A stretch of 10,029 bases of DNA, taken from positions 1-10,029 of the forward strand of contig CAYOBW010000272.1 of NCBI GenBank assembly GCA_964402115.1, given 5' to 3'. Positions 1 through 7,618 of this stretch are shown here, piece after piece. This stretch comes from CAYOBW01 sp964402115 (GTDB lineage Bacteria; Verrucomicrobiota; Kiritimatiellia; UBA8416; CAYOBW01). Both the position numbers and the translations under genes were made by a program. The notes beneath the pieces were generated by a model, which saw only the letters and a list, made by a program, of their open reading frames with translations, was not told the DNA's origin and made no database searches. Position 1 is the stretch's first letter; each line of letters opens with the position of its first letter.

Positions 1-450
1 CCCGGCGACCTGTTGAGCCAGGACGGCCTGCTGCAGACCAGCAGCGCCTGCCAGCACGACCGGCCGCTCTCGTACGCGCAGGTCCTGGGCGGCGGCTTCG
101 GCGGCTGGTTCGACACCAACAACGAAGAGAAGCCCTGGGCGCAGGTCCAGCTGCCCGGCGAAGGGGAGCTGAGCGGCATCGTGCTGCTGAACCGCTACGA
201 GTCCGCGGCGACGGATGCCGAGTTCCTGTGGGCCGCGCCGCTGAAAGTCTCGGCCTCGCTCGATGGCAAGACGTGGCAGGACGTGGGGTCGTTCGAGAAG
301 GCTGAGGCCGTCTTTCCCGTAGACCTCGCCGGCAAGGGCGTCAAGGCGCGCTACGTGCGCATCGAGCGCGTTCCCGGCACGGACAAGACCCAGCCCCCCG
401 GCCGCTTCCACTTCCGCGGTTTCCGCGTGTATGGGCGGAAGCTTTACTGA
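1..450 (+). CDS. C-terminal part of a protein ending in a discoidin (F5/8 type C) domain, 5' end outside window
   Basis: The reading frame is open from base 1 and ends at the TGA at 448-450. The start lies upstream of the window; the TTG at 13 is only an in-frame codon and no ribosome site precedes it. The 149 visible residues look like an F5/8 type C domain. They show an early 'GGWFDTNNEEKPWAQVQL' strand, a 'GIVLLNRYES' strand, the typical 'VSASLDGKTWQDVG' segment, and near the end 'ARYVRIERVPG' followed by a final 'FRGFRVYG' strand. Domains of this family are beta-sandwich modules that bind carbohydrates or other surface ligands, often at the C-terminus of secreted hydrolases or sulfatases in polysaccharide degraders. 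The catalytic or main part of this protein is not visible, so its overall role cannot be given. Almost the whole visible part recurs at 9144-9577 with 7 base differences. I am fairly sure of the fold, not of the ligand. Confidence 0.85.
   Translation, partial: PGDLLSQDGLLQTSSACQHDRPLSYAQVLGGGFGGWFDTNNEEKPWAQVQLPGEGELSGIVLLNRYESAATDAEFLWAAPLKVSASLDGKTWQDVGSFEKAEAVFPVDLAGKGVKARYVRIERVPGTDKTQPPGRFHFRGFRVYGRKLY
17..450 (+). repeat. Direct repeat, copy 1 (discoidin domain 3' end)
   Basis: This 434-bp stretch matches 9144-9577 at a constant offset of 9127. Reading the two side by side, I count seven substitutions, at 46, 306, 317, 327, 348, 393 and 444, and no indels, so identity is about 98%. Five changes are synonymous; two change the residue (Ala to Thr at 46, Pro to Arg at 317). 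Positions 47-305 are identical and six of the seven changes fall in the last 145 bases. Similarity stops directly after the TGA stop codon on one side and around base 17 on the other. Confidence 0.95.
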
Positions 451-466
451 GCGATGTGAATATCAA

Positions 467-496
467 TTGACGCACGTCGCGATCTCTGCTTGTAGT
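467..496 (+). promoter_or_regulatory. Candidate sigma70-type promoter for the two-gene operon
   Basis: The 451-598 gap is visibly richer in A/T than the flanking genes. TTGACG at 467-472 (five of six matches to TTGACA) is followed, after 18 bases, by TGTAGT at 491-496 (four of six matches to TATAAT). A second, weaker pair is TTGAGT at 505-510 with TACTGT at 529-534, also 18 bases apart. Either would give a leader of roughly 60-100 bases before the ATG at 599. Matches this short occur by chance, so confidence is low. I see no operator or riboswitch-like structure in the gap. Confidence 0.3.
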
Positions 497-598
497 TCTG
501 CGGTTTGAGTTAAGAAATGCAAGATCGGTACTGTTCTTGAGTCCACGAACGTTTGTTGTCCTACGTACCCCAGGGGCGGACACTGCCAAGGAACAGAA

Positions 599-3500
599 AT
601 GAGGAACGGATGCGGACTGATGATTTCGCACATGTGGATCATGGGGACTGCATGTGTATCGACGCTGTTTCTGTTGGCAACCGGAGCGGCGGCCACCGAG
701 TTGCTGTCGAATAGATCCTTCGACCAGTGCGGCTCGAATTGGGAGGTGGCTGTGGGACTCCCTCCCTTTTTCAGCCCCTTTGTTACCTTCGGGACGGTCG
801 GGGAGGCGGATCTGCAAAACGCCGCACCCTATCCTACTGTTCAGAATCTCTTATGGCAGACTTTGTCCGTGACCAATGCGGGAGGGGTCTCGGGCACCGC
901 CAGCATCACCATGAACAAGGGCGGGGGGGCTCTTGGCAATGGGCTCGCCGTCTATCTGGAATATACCGTCGCCAACGGCGCCACCCACCGTCAACTCCTG
1001 CTGAACCCCGACAATGCCGCCGTGGTTAACTGGCCGGCCAGTTCGTTTTTCAGCGCCAACTTCACGCTGCCCGCCGAGGCCCGGCGCATTGTCCGCTTTG
1101 TGATGGACAAGCTCACCCTGGGACAGTTTCGCGTGCAGGAATTCAGTCTGGACATCACCGTGCCCACTCCGCCAGCACTGCGCATCACCGTCTCCCCGTC
1201 CGGCGGAGGAACAACTATTCCGACTGCGGGTGAAAACCATGTCTACACTGCGGGTCAGAAGATCACCCTCACCGCCAGCAGTGCGTCCGGATACCGGTTC
1301 GCCGGGTGGACCGGGGACGCCACCGGGAATCTGGCCAGCGGGACCGTGGTCATGGACCGTAGCCGTACGGTTACCGCGACCTTTACCCCGGTTGCCAAAA
1401 TCGCGCCGGGGCCGGACATGAAGGTTGCGCGCATGGGGCACGGCGCGGTGGCTCTGCCGAACGGCACCAACGGTGCCGCCCGTGTGGCCGTATTCGGCGG
1501 CCACGGCGCCGGGTTCTCATCCCTGGCGAGTTTCGAGATCTGGGACGACGTCGCCAACGAATTTGCGCTGCACACCCTGCCCTTCCCCTTTGACGGTGGG
1601 GCCCTGGTCCAACTCGCCGACGGGACGTGGTTACTGGCCGGCGGTGCCACCGACCTGGGCGGGGCCCCGGGGTATGCGACGGCCCAACTGTTCGATCCAG
1701 CCAGTAACACGGCGGTATCAACCGGCACCACCCTGACACGCGCCCGTGTCAACTGTAACGGTGCGCGGTTGTCGGACGGCCGCGTACTGATCGCGGGCGG
1801 GTGGTACGACCTCGCCAGCGCCTCCCACGGCGAGATCTACAATCCGCAGAGCAAGGCGTTCCTTGCCACCGGACCCCTGAACGTGGCCCGAGCCCTTCCT
1901 TTGGTCGTGCCCACGGCCGATGGCGGCGCCGTGGTGGCTGGAGGCTTAAGCCCGTTCGGCCAGTGGACGGTCGAGACCGTGGAGGCCTACAGCGTGGCGT
2001 CCAACGCCTTTACCATCAGGTCTTCCTCCCTGTTCGCCAACGACCCCGGGTGGATCCTGACGCCGTGGATCCCGCTCGCAGTGAGCGCCCAGCGTCTAGG
2101 CGATGGCCGGTACGTATTCGGCGCGCGGCGGGGTACCCGCGACTATGCCCTGGCCGTGTTCGACCCCGTAACCAAGGTGTTCACCAAGGTTCAGATCGAT
2201 CCCGGTCTGCCTCAGGATGATGCGTATGTGTTTCCGCCGGTGCTAGCCGCCGACGACTCTGCCGCAGTGACGTTGCTCATAGCCACCCGCCGGCCGGGCA
2301 GGGTCGAGTCGCTGGTCTGGCCGTCGCGGGTCAATCTGACGACGGGTTTGCGCACCTCGTCGCCGTCCATTGCTGTCGCCAACGATTACTGGGTCGGCAG
2401 TGCCGGCGTGGTTCGTCTGGCAAACGGCCGCATGTTCCTGACCGGCGGCACGACGTCGGTGGACGCCTACTACAATTTCCACCCCACCGCCCACACGGTG
2501 ATGGTGTCTCACGACGAACTCACGGTGGGGACTCCGACCGTGATCGACAACGACGTGTTCGGTTTTTTCGCCACGCCTTCGAACCGGCGCCTGGTGCGTG
2601 ACCATGAAGGACGACTGTTCGTAGCCTACACCCCGTGGCGTGCCCCGGAAAACGCTGGCAAAGGGTTCAACTACATCAAGAGCACTACGGACAACGGCGT
2701 CACATGGTCGGCCGCAGTGCGCACCGAAGACATGCCTGACTCCAGTTCCGTGCAGTCACTCGACGTCGACACCAACAACGTTCTGTACCAGGGCTTCACG
2801 TTCAACGTCGGCTCCTACCTCACAACCTCCACGAATCATGGCCGGACCTGGACACAGCCGGTACCGCTGCTGGACGGTGGATGGGCACTCTTCGACTACC
2901 AGCCCCATATCGCGTTCGACAGCGCCGGCGCGCTGGCGGCTGTCATGCTCCAGGGGTTCGGGTGGTTAGACTATCCGCTCAACGTGATGTTCAAGACGTC
3001 GGCTGACAAGGGTACAACGTGGAGCGGCAGCCTGGACCTGTCGTTGCTCCCCGATACCGACGCCATGGACTACGGTGCGTTTGAGCCCCGTTTCTGTTTT
3101 GGCCCGGGCGACCGCCGCTTCGTCACCTACGACTCTCTGGCGGCCGGCGGAGCCAAGGCCCGAATGCTGGTGGTCGGCGACGCAAACGGGTGGGCTACGC
3201 CGGTCCGGATCTCGAGCGAGGGCGTTCCCGGGTTTGGCGGCGATCAGGCCGTGGACGACGCCGGACTTCTGCATCTGGCCTGGATCGAAACAAACGCGCA
3301 GACCCAGAACGGCCAACTGGTGTACGGCGCCTACTCGTACCGGTCGCGCTCGCTGTTCGAACGCCGTGTCCTCACCGAGTCCACCGTCAACGTTTCAGGC
3401 GCCACCGTAGGCGTGTATGCCGACAACCGGGTCTTGATCGCGTACGACCAGTACAACCTTCAGACAAGGGCGTATGAGGGTGTTTATGTCAGGACATCCG

Positions 3501-6500
3501 CGGACGACTTCGCCGTGGCACTGGCCGTCTCAGACTGCCCCGGCGCCCGCAGTCCGGGACTGCGCTGGTCGCCGAACATGGTCCGTCCCGATACGGTGGA
3601 CCTGACGTGGGTCGAACCGGGCGCCGCCTTCGGTTTCAACCTCATGCACAACCGTCTGCTGTGGTCCTTCGCAAACCCGGACGCCGGCACGCTGACCCTC
3701 ACCAGCAACGCGGACAATGCTCCCTTTTCCGTGACCGGGCCAAGACCGGTCAGTGCCGACACCGGGACGGTCAGGGAATGGTCCGACGTCGCGATGCCGG
3801 TAGGCAGATACACCGTGACCTGGGGCGACCTGCCGGGCTTCACCGCCCCCGAACCGGTTGTCGTCGACGTTTCCCTGGCTACGCCGGGCACGGCGGTTGG
3901 CACCTACACTCCAGGTACGCCGCGATTCCTCACCCTGACCGTCAACCCGGCGGAGGGCGGCACGCTTACGCGTGTTCCAAGTGGAACCGTGGCTGCCGGT
4001 CGCTACGCCTATAGCCCCGCCGAGGTGGTGACTCTGACCGCAGCGCCGGCATCCGGTTTCCGGTTCGTTTCGTGGACCGGTGCCGTGGACACGCCACGCT
4101 TCAGTTCCGCCACGATCACCCTGGGGGGCGATCAGGTCGTGGCTGCAAATTTCGCCGCCTCCAACCAGTTCTTCGTCACGGTGCAACCAACGACAAACGG
4201 AACCGTCGGCCTGTCTGCAACCACGGTCGCCCTCGGCGGCACGCTGACCCTTGAAATGACCCCGGATGCGGGGTATCAGGTTGCCGATGTCATCGTCAAC
4301 GGTGCGTCGGTCGGTGGCACGCAACACTACGATCTGACGGGGATCGACGCCGACGTCTCGGTTGCGGTCACGTTCCTGTCCTCCAATCACTACGTGACGG
4401 CCACCGCCACACCTTATGGCGGCGGAACGGTTCGGCCTGACAAGGCGGTATACCTGCACGGCGCGACGGCTCAGATCACGGCCACTCCGGCCGACGGTTA
4501 CGCTTTCGCGGGTTGGTTTGGCGACGCCGCCGGGACCGACCGGGTAGCCCACGTTGTGATGAGCGGCGAGAAACAGGCCGAAGCCCGGTTCGCGCGTGTT
4601 TCGGGGCCGGTCTGCGGCGACGTCAACCAAGACGGGGTTCTGCGCATCGATGATGCCGCCCTGGCGAAACGCATGGTGCTGGGACTGGACTTGCCGAACC
4701 TGCCACTGGCGGACCTCGACGCGGACGGCCGTATCACGACGGCGGATGTCGGCGCGATCCTGCGCAGCGTGGTCGGGAGGTCCCGAACTTTGGTTGATCA
4801 GACCGTGGAACCCGCGGCGACTCTGCAGATCATAGTCGGTGCCGGCGCGGCCCGGGTCGGCGTGCCGGGAGGCCTGCTTTTGGCGTCGCAGTCCCTGACG
4901 CTGCGTGAACTCACCGTGGCTCCGGCCATGGCTGCGCCTCTGGTCGCGTCCGCTATCGCCTACGACTTGCGACTTGGAACCCTAGCAGCGTTTGTTCAGC
5001 CGATCGAGGTAGAAGTGCCTCTGGACCCCGCCTTGGTGGCGCAAGCCACCGCCGACCCCTCGAACGCGGTGCGCGTCGCACGCTGGGACGAAGGCATCCG
5101 GCAGTGGACGCCCATTGTCGCCACAGTCGACTCCACGTCGGGCAAACTGTTGATGGCCGCCGAGCGACCGGGGCTGTTGCTGCCGTACGTGGTGCCCATC
5201 GGTAATCAAGCGGCCGCGATCCCGGCGGCTGACCGCCAGGCCGCCCCCCCTCCGCCAGGAACCCGGATGGCCTACACCGAGCATTTCATTTACACCTTCG
5301 ACCAGCGCCTGAACGGCACCATTGACGGCGTCACGTACGATGCAGAGGTCATTATGCAGGTGTTGAGCGACATTTTCGAAGCCGCTTACAACACCTACGA
5401 CAGCACCGCCTACCCGGTGGCGGAGTACGGCGTAACGCCGGGCCTGCTGTGGGGGCAACGCGACCGGCGCGGGATGGTCAACCTGCCTTTACAGGGCGTC
5501 CCGATCCCCGAGGCCGAGTACAACGTGATCGCCAAGTGGTACAACATCCCGCTCGATTACGACACTCTGGAGAATCTCGTCGGCACCGTCGGCCACGAGC
5601 AATTCCATATGGTCCAGAACCAGACCTGGACTTTCCCGACGATGCTGGCCAACCTGTGGTTCATGGATGTCACAGCGGACTACGCCGGGTTCCGGGAAGC
5701 CTACGTGCCGCCGCAACCCCTGCGCTCACGTTACACGATCGACCCGGGAACCACCATGACCAGTGCGGACGGCAACCACCGCTATGCCGTGATGTCGTTT
5801 ATGCTCTACCTTGTCAACCACGGTGTCAACTTCAAGGCAATGTATGACTATGCACGCAATTTCTCAACAGTCACCCACGCCCTGGACAATTACGTGCTGT
5901 TCCGGACCAAACGAACCATGGCCAGCCTCTATCAGGATTATCTCCAGGCCGTGCTGTTCGACCAGGACTACCGCGAGACCGGCGCAGACCTGCTGCTGCC
6001 CGCCCTCACGTCATTCCGAACGGCGCTGGCGGTCGACACGCACCTCCAGATCGCAAACCCGGAGTCCATGGCACTCCTGTATGCTCAGCCCACCCCGCGC
6101 AATCCCCAGGACAAACGTGAAGAAGCCGTGACCGTGTGCCAGTTCCGCAGCCCGATCCCGAACTCGCTGTTCATCGACCTGTTCATCGTGCCGCATGCGT
6201 TTGCCCCGGTGGGCGAAGGCACACCGCTGCCTGGCGGACAGACCCCCTGGGCATCGTTCGACGCGAACTCCGTCACCCCTGCGTACCATGTTCTATATAC
6301 GGGACCCAAAGATTTGCTCTTTCTGACGGCCTTCAGTTATCAGGCGGACGCTGCGGTGGACGTCCGCCTGAGCCAGGTCGTGTTGACGCTGACACCGAGC
6401 CAAATCGCCAGCGTTCAGCCCGACACCGCAGTTACGTTCCAGGCCCATGTCGAGGGTTTGCCGAACTGCATCGGCCCGGTCAAGGTCACTTGGGACTTCG

Positions 6501-7618
6501 GCGACGCTTCGCCAGAAGTCGAGTTCTGCCTGCCGCAACCGACCACGGACTACACGATCAGGCACAACTTTTCGAATAGAACATCGAAGTATAACAGCGA
6601 CGTGCAGTTCTGGCTTTGGGACCGGGTCAAGGACACACGCCTGGCACACGGTACCGCACACGTCACCGTCGACCCCGTTCCCTTGACGCTGCGTGTTGTC
6701 CCGGCGACCGTGACCGTGACAGTCGGCGATAGCGTTTCCTTTGCGTTGAGCGTCTCTCCTGTGGCACTCGTGGAGAGCCAGCAACGTGCGGATTGGGATT
6801 TCGGCGATGGGACCGTAAAACTGGGGACGGGCGCAGAGGGCTTTACGGAGTTGCACGCTTACGCTACGCAAGGTCGCTACACAGTCAAAGTGAGAGTCTA
6901 CAACCGGGATGAGCCGGACGTGACGGTGGTGCGGGCCAGCTCCCTGGTCACGGTCGACGCCCCGCTCAACAATATGGACCATGTGTGCGTGCCCGACGAG
7001 GGGATCGACTATACCAAACTTCACAAGGTGGTTGACACGCGCACCGGCGGCGGTGCCGACGTGTACTATGTCAGCACCAACAACGTGCGCCAAGGGCGGT
7101 TCCACACGTTCTACGTGTACAACAACGCTTCCGCCGCGCAGGTGGTCACGGAAGTCTGTGCCTGCTACGTTAATGGCCAGCTCGAAGGTCTGCAGCGGGA
7201 GTTCTGGCAGGACGGCGGCACCGTTCGGCGCGAGGTCCATTATCTGGCCGGCCAGCGCGACGGATCGGATCTGGGCTGGGACAACACGGGCGCTCCCATG
7301 TGGAGCCAACACTACGTTCACGAGCGGCTGGAAGGGACGTCGTTCATGTACGACCTGGGGGCGGCTGGCGAGAGTCACTTCCCGGAACTGCACACGCCGG
7401 ACGGCGTATTTGCCGAGTTGGTTTCGGGCGAGAGCGGACAGGTCCACGAGAGCTGTCCGTTCGCGGGCAACCTGCGTCATGGCATCTGCGTGCGGCGCTA
7501 CGGCGCCTCCAACGGCACGCTCGAACAGCAGGGCACGTTCACGCGCGGGGCTAAAACGGGCGTCTGGCAATACTACACGGCTGACGGGAAGACGACGTCG
7601 GTCAACTACGGCAACTGA
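599..7618 (+). CDS. Giant exported mosaic protein with kelch-like, sialidase-like, dockerin, HExxH, PKD-like and MORN-like modules
   Basis: 2339 residues. ATG at 599 follows AAGGA (588-592) by 6 bases. Residues 1-32 look like a signal peptide with cleavage after 'ATGAAA'; only one Arg lies in the n-region. Modules in order, boundaries by eye: sandwich-like domain (33-193); divergent InlB-type B-repeat (about 195-265); kelch/galactose-oxidase-like propeller (about 267-630); BNR/sialidase-like propeller with three Asp boxes (695-703, 744-751, 801-808); PEGA-like stretch (about 1028-1106); three B-repeats (about 1110-1335); type I dockerin (1336-1398) with calcium loops at 1341-1352 and 1372-1383; ZU5-like domain (1399-1540); Pro-rich linker near 1549; metallopeptidase-like domain (about 1555-1800) with HEQFH at 1666-1670; two PKD-like domains (WDFGD at 1965 and 2066); MORN-like repeats (about 2185-2339). 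It probably acts outside the cell on glycans or glycoproteins, which is inference. The stop overlaps the next gene's ATG, so the two are likely cotranscribed. The frame is intact throughout. I do not recognise a named orthologue. Confidence 0.93.
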   Translation: MRNGCGLMISHMWIMGTACVSTLFLLATGAAATELLSNRSFDQCGSNWEVAVGLPPFFSPFVTFGTVGEADLQNAAPYPTVQNLLWQTLSVTNAGGVSGTASITMNKGGGALGNGLAVYLEYTVANGATHRQLLLNPDNAAVVNWPASSFFSANFTLPAEARRIVRFVMDKLTLGQFRVQEFSLDITVPTPPALRITVSPSGGGTTIPTAGENHVYTAGQKITLTASSASGYRFAGWTGDATGNLASGTVVMDRSRTVTATFTPVAKIAPGPDMKVARMGHGAVALPNGTNGAARVAVFGGHGAGFSSLASFEIWDDVANEFALHTLPFPFDGGALVQLADGTWLLAGGATDLGGAPGYATAQLFDPASNTAVSTGTTLTRARVNCNGARLSDGRVLIAGGWYDLASASHGEIYNPQSKAFLATGPLNVARALPLVVPTADGGAVVAGGLSPFGQWTVETVEAYSVASNAFTIRSSSLFANDPGWILTPWIPLAVSAQRLGDGRYVFGARRGTRDYALAVFDPVTKVFTKVQIDPGLPQDDAYVFPPVLAADDSAAVTLLIATRRPGRVESLVWPSRVNLTTGLRTSSPSIAVANDYWVGSAGVVRLANGRMFLTGGTTSVDAYYNFHPTAHTVMVSHDELTVGTPTVIDNDVFGFFATPSNRRLVRDHEGRLFVAYTPWRAPENAGKGFNYIKSTTDNGVTWSAAVRTEDMPDSSSVQSLDVDTNNVLYQGFTFNVGSYLTTSTNHGRTWTQPVPLLDGGWALFDYQPHIAFDSAGALAAVMLQGFGWLDYPLNVMFKTSADKGTTWSGSLDLSLLPDTDAMDYGAFEPRFCFGPGDRRFVTYDSLAAGGAKARMLVVGDANGWATPVRISSEGVPGFGGDQAVDDAGLLHLAWIETNAQTQNGQLVYGAYSYRSRSLFERRVLTESTVNVSGATVGVYADNRVLIAYDQYNLQTRAYEGVYVRTSADDFAVALAVSDCPGARSPGLRWSPNMVRPDTVDLTWVEPGAAFGFNLMHNRLLWSFANPDAGTLTLTSNADNAPFSVTGPRPVSADTGTVREWSDVAMPVGRYTVTWGDLPGFTAPEPVVVDVSLATPGTAVGTYTPGTPRFLTLTVNPAEGGTLTRVPSGTVAAGRYAYSPAEVVTLTAAPASGFRFVSWTGAVDTPRFSSATITLGGDQVVAANFAASNQFFVTVQPTTNGTVGLSATTVALGGTLTLEMTPDAGYQVADVIVNGASVGGTQHYDLTGIDADVSVAVTFLSSNHYVTATATPYGGGTVRPDKAVYLHGATAQITATPADGYAFAGWFGDAAGTDRVAHVVMSGEKQAEARFARVSGPVCGDVNQDGVLRIDDAALAKRMVLGLDLPNLPLADLDADGRITTADVGAILRSVVGRSRTLVDQTVEPAATLQIIVGAGAARVGVPGGLLLASQSLTLRELTVAPAMAAPLVASAIAYDLRLGTLAAFVQPIEVEVPLDPALVAQATADPSNAVRVARWDEGIRQWTPIVATVDSTSGKLLMAAERPGLLLPYVVPIGNQAAAIPAADRQAAPPPPGTRMAYTEHFIYTFDQRLNGTIDGVTYDAEVIMQVLSDIFEAAYNTYDSTAYPVAEYGVTPGLLWGQRDRRGMVNLPLQGVPIPEAEYNVIAKWYNIPLDYDTLENLVGTVGHEQFHMVQNQTWTFPTMLANLWFMDVTADYAGFREAYVPPQPLRSRYTIDPGTTMTSADGNHRYAVMSFMLYLVNHGVNFKAMYDYARNFSTVTHALDNYVLFRTKRTMASLYQDYLQAVLFDQDYRETGADLLLPALTSFRTALAVDTHLQIANPESMALLYAQPTPRNPQDKREEAVTVCQFRSPIPNSLFIDLFIVPHAFAPVGEGTPLPGGQTPWASFDANSVTPAYHVLYTGPKDLLFLTAFSYQADAAVDVRLSQVVLTLTPSQIASVQPDTAVTFQAHVEGLPNCIGPVKVTWDFGDASPEVEFCLPQPTTDYTIRHNFSNRTSKYNSDVQFWLWDRVKDTRLAHGTAHVTVDPVPLTLRVVPATVTVTVGDSVSFALSVSPVALVESQQRADWDFGDGTVKLGTGAEGFTELHAYATQGRYTVKVRVYNRDEPDVTVVRASSLVTVDAPLNNMDHVCVPDEGIDYTKLHKVVDTRTGGGADVYYVSTNNVRQGRFHTFYVYNNASAAQVVTEVCACYVNGQLEGLQREFWQDGGTVRREVHYLAGQRDGSDLGWDNTGAPMWSQHYVHERLEGTSFMYDLGAAGESHFPELHTPDGVFAELVSGESGQVHESCPFAGNLRHGICVRRYGASNGTLEQQGTFTRGAKTGVWQYYTADGKTTSVNYGN

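Noticed and set aside
3530..4630. Long minus-strand open frame (366 codons)
   Set aside because: Arg/Gly-rich mirror of the B-repeat region of the plus-strand gene, with no domain or ribosome site.
5240..5262. C-rich run that might signal a frameshift site in the giant gene
   Set aside because: The frame on both sides is the same and the run encodes a plausible Ala-Pro linker before the peptidase-like domain.
6293..7570. Long minus-strand open frame (425 codons) opposite the end of the giant gene
   Set aside because: It lies wholly inside an intact, domain-bearing plus-strand frame, has low-complexity shadow-like sequence (His/Arg/Val-rich) and no recognisable motif. GC-rich genes commonly leave such open antisense frames.
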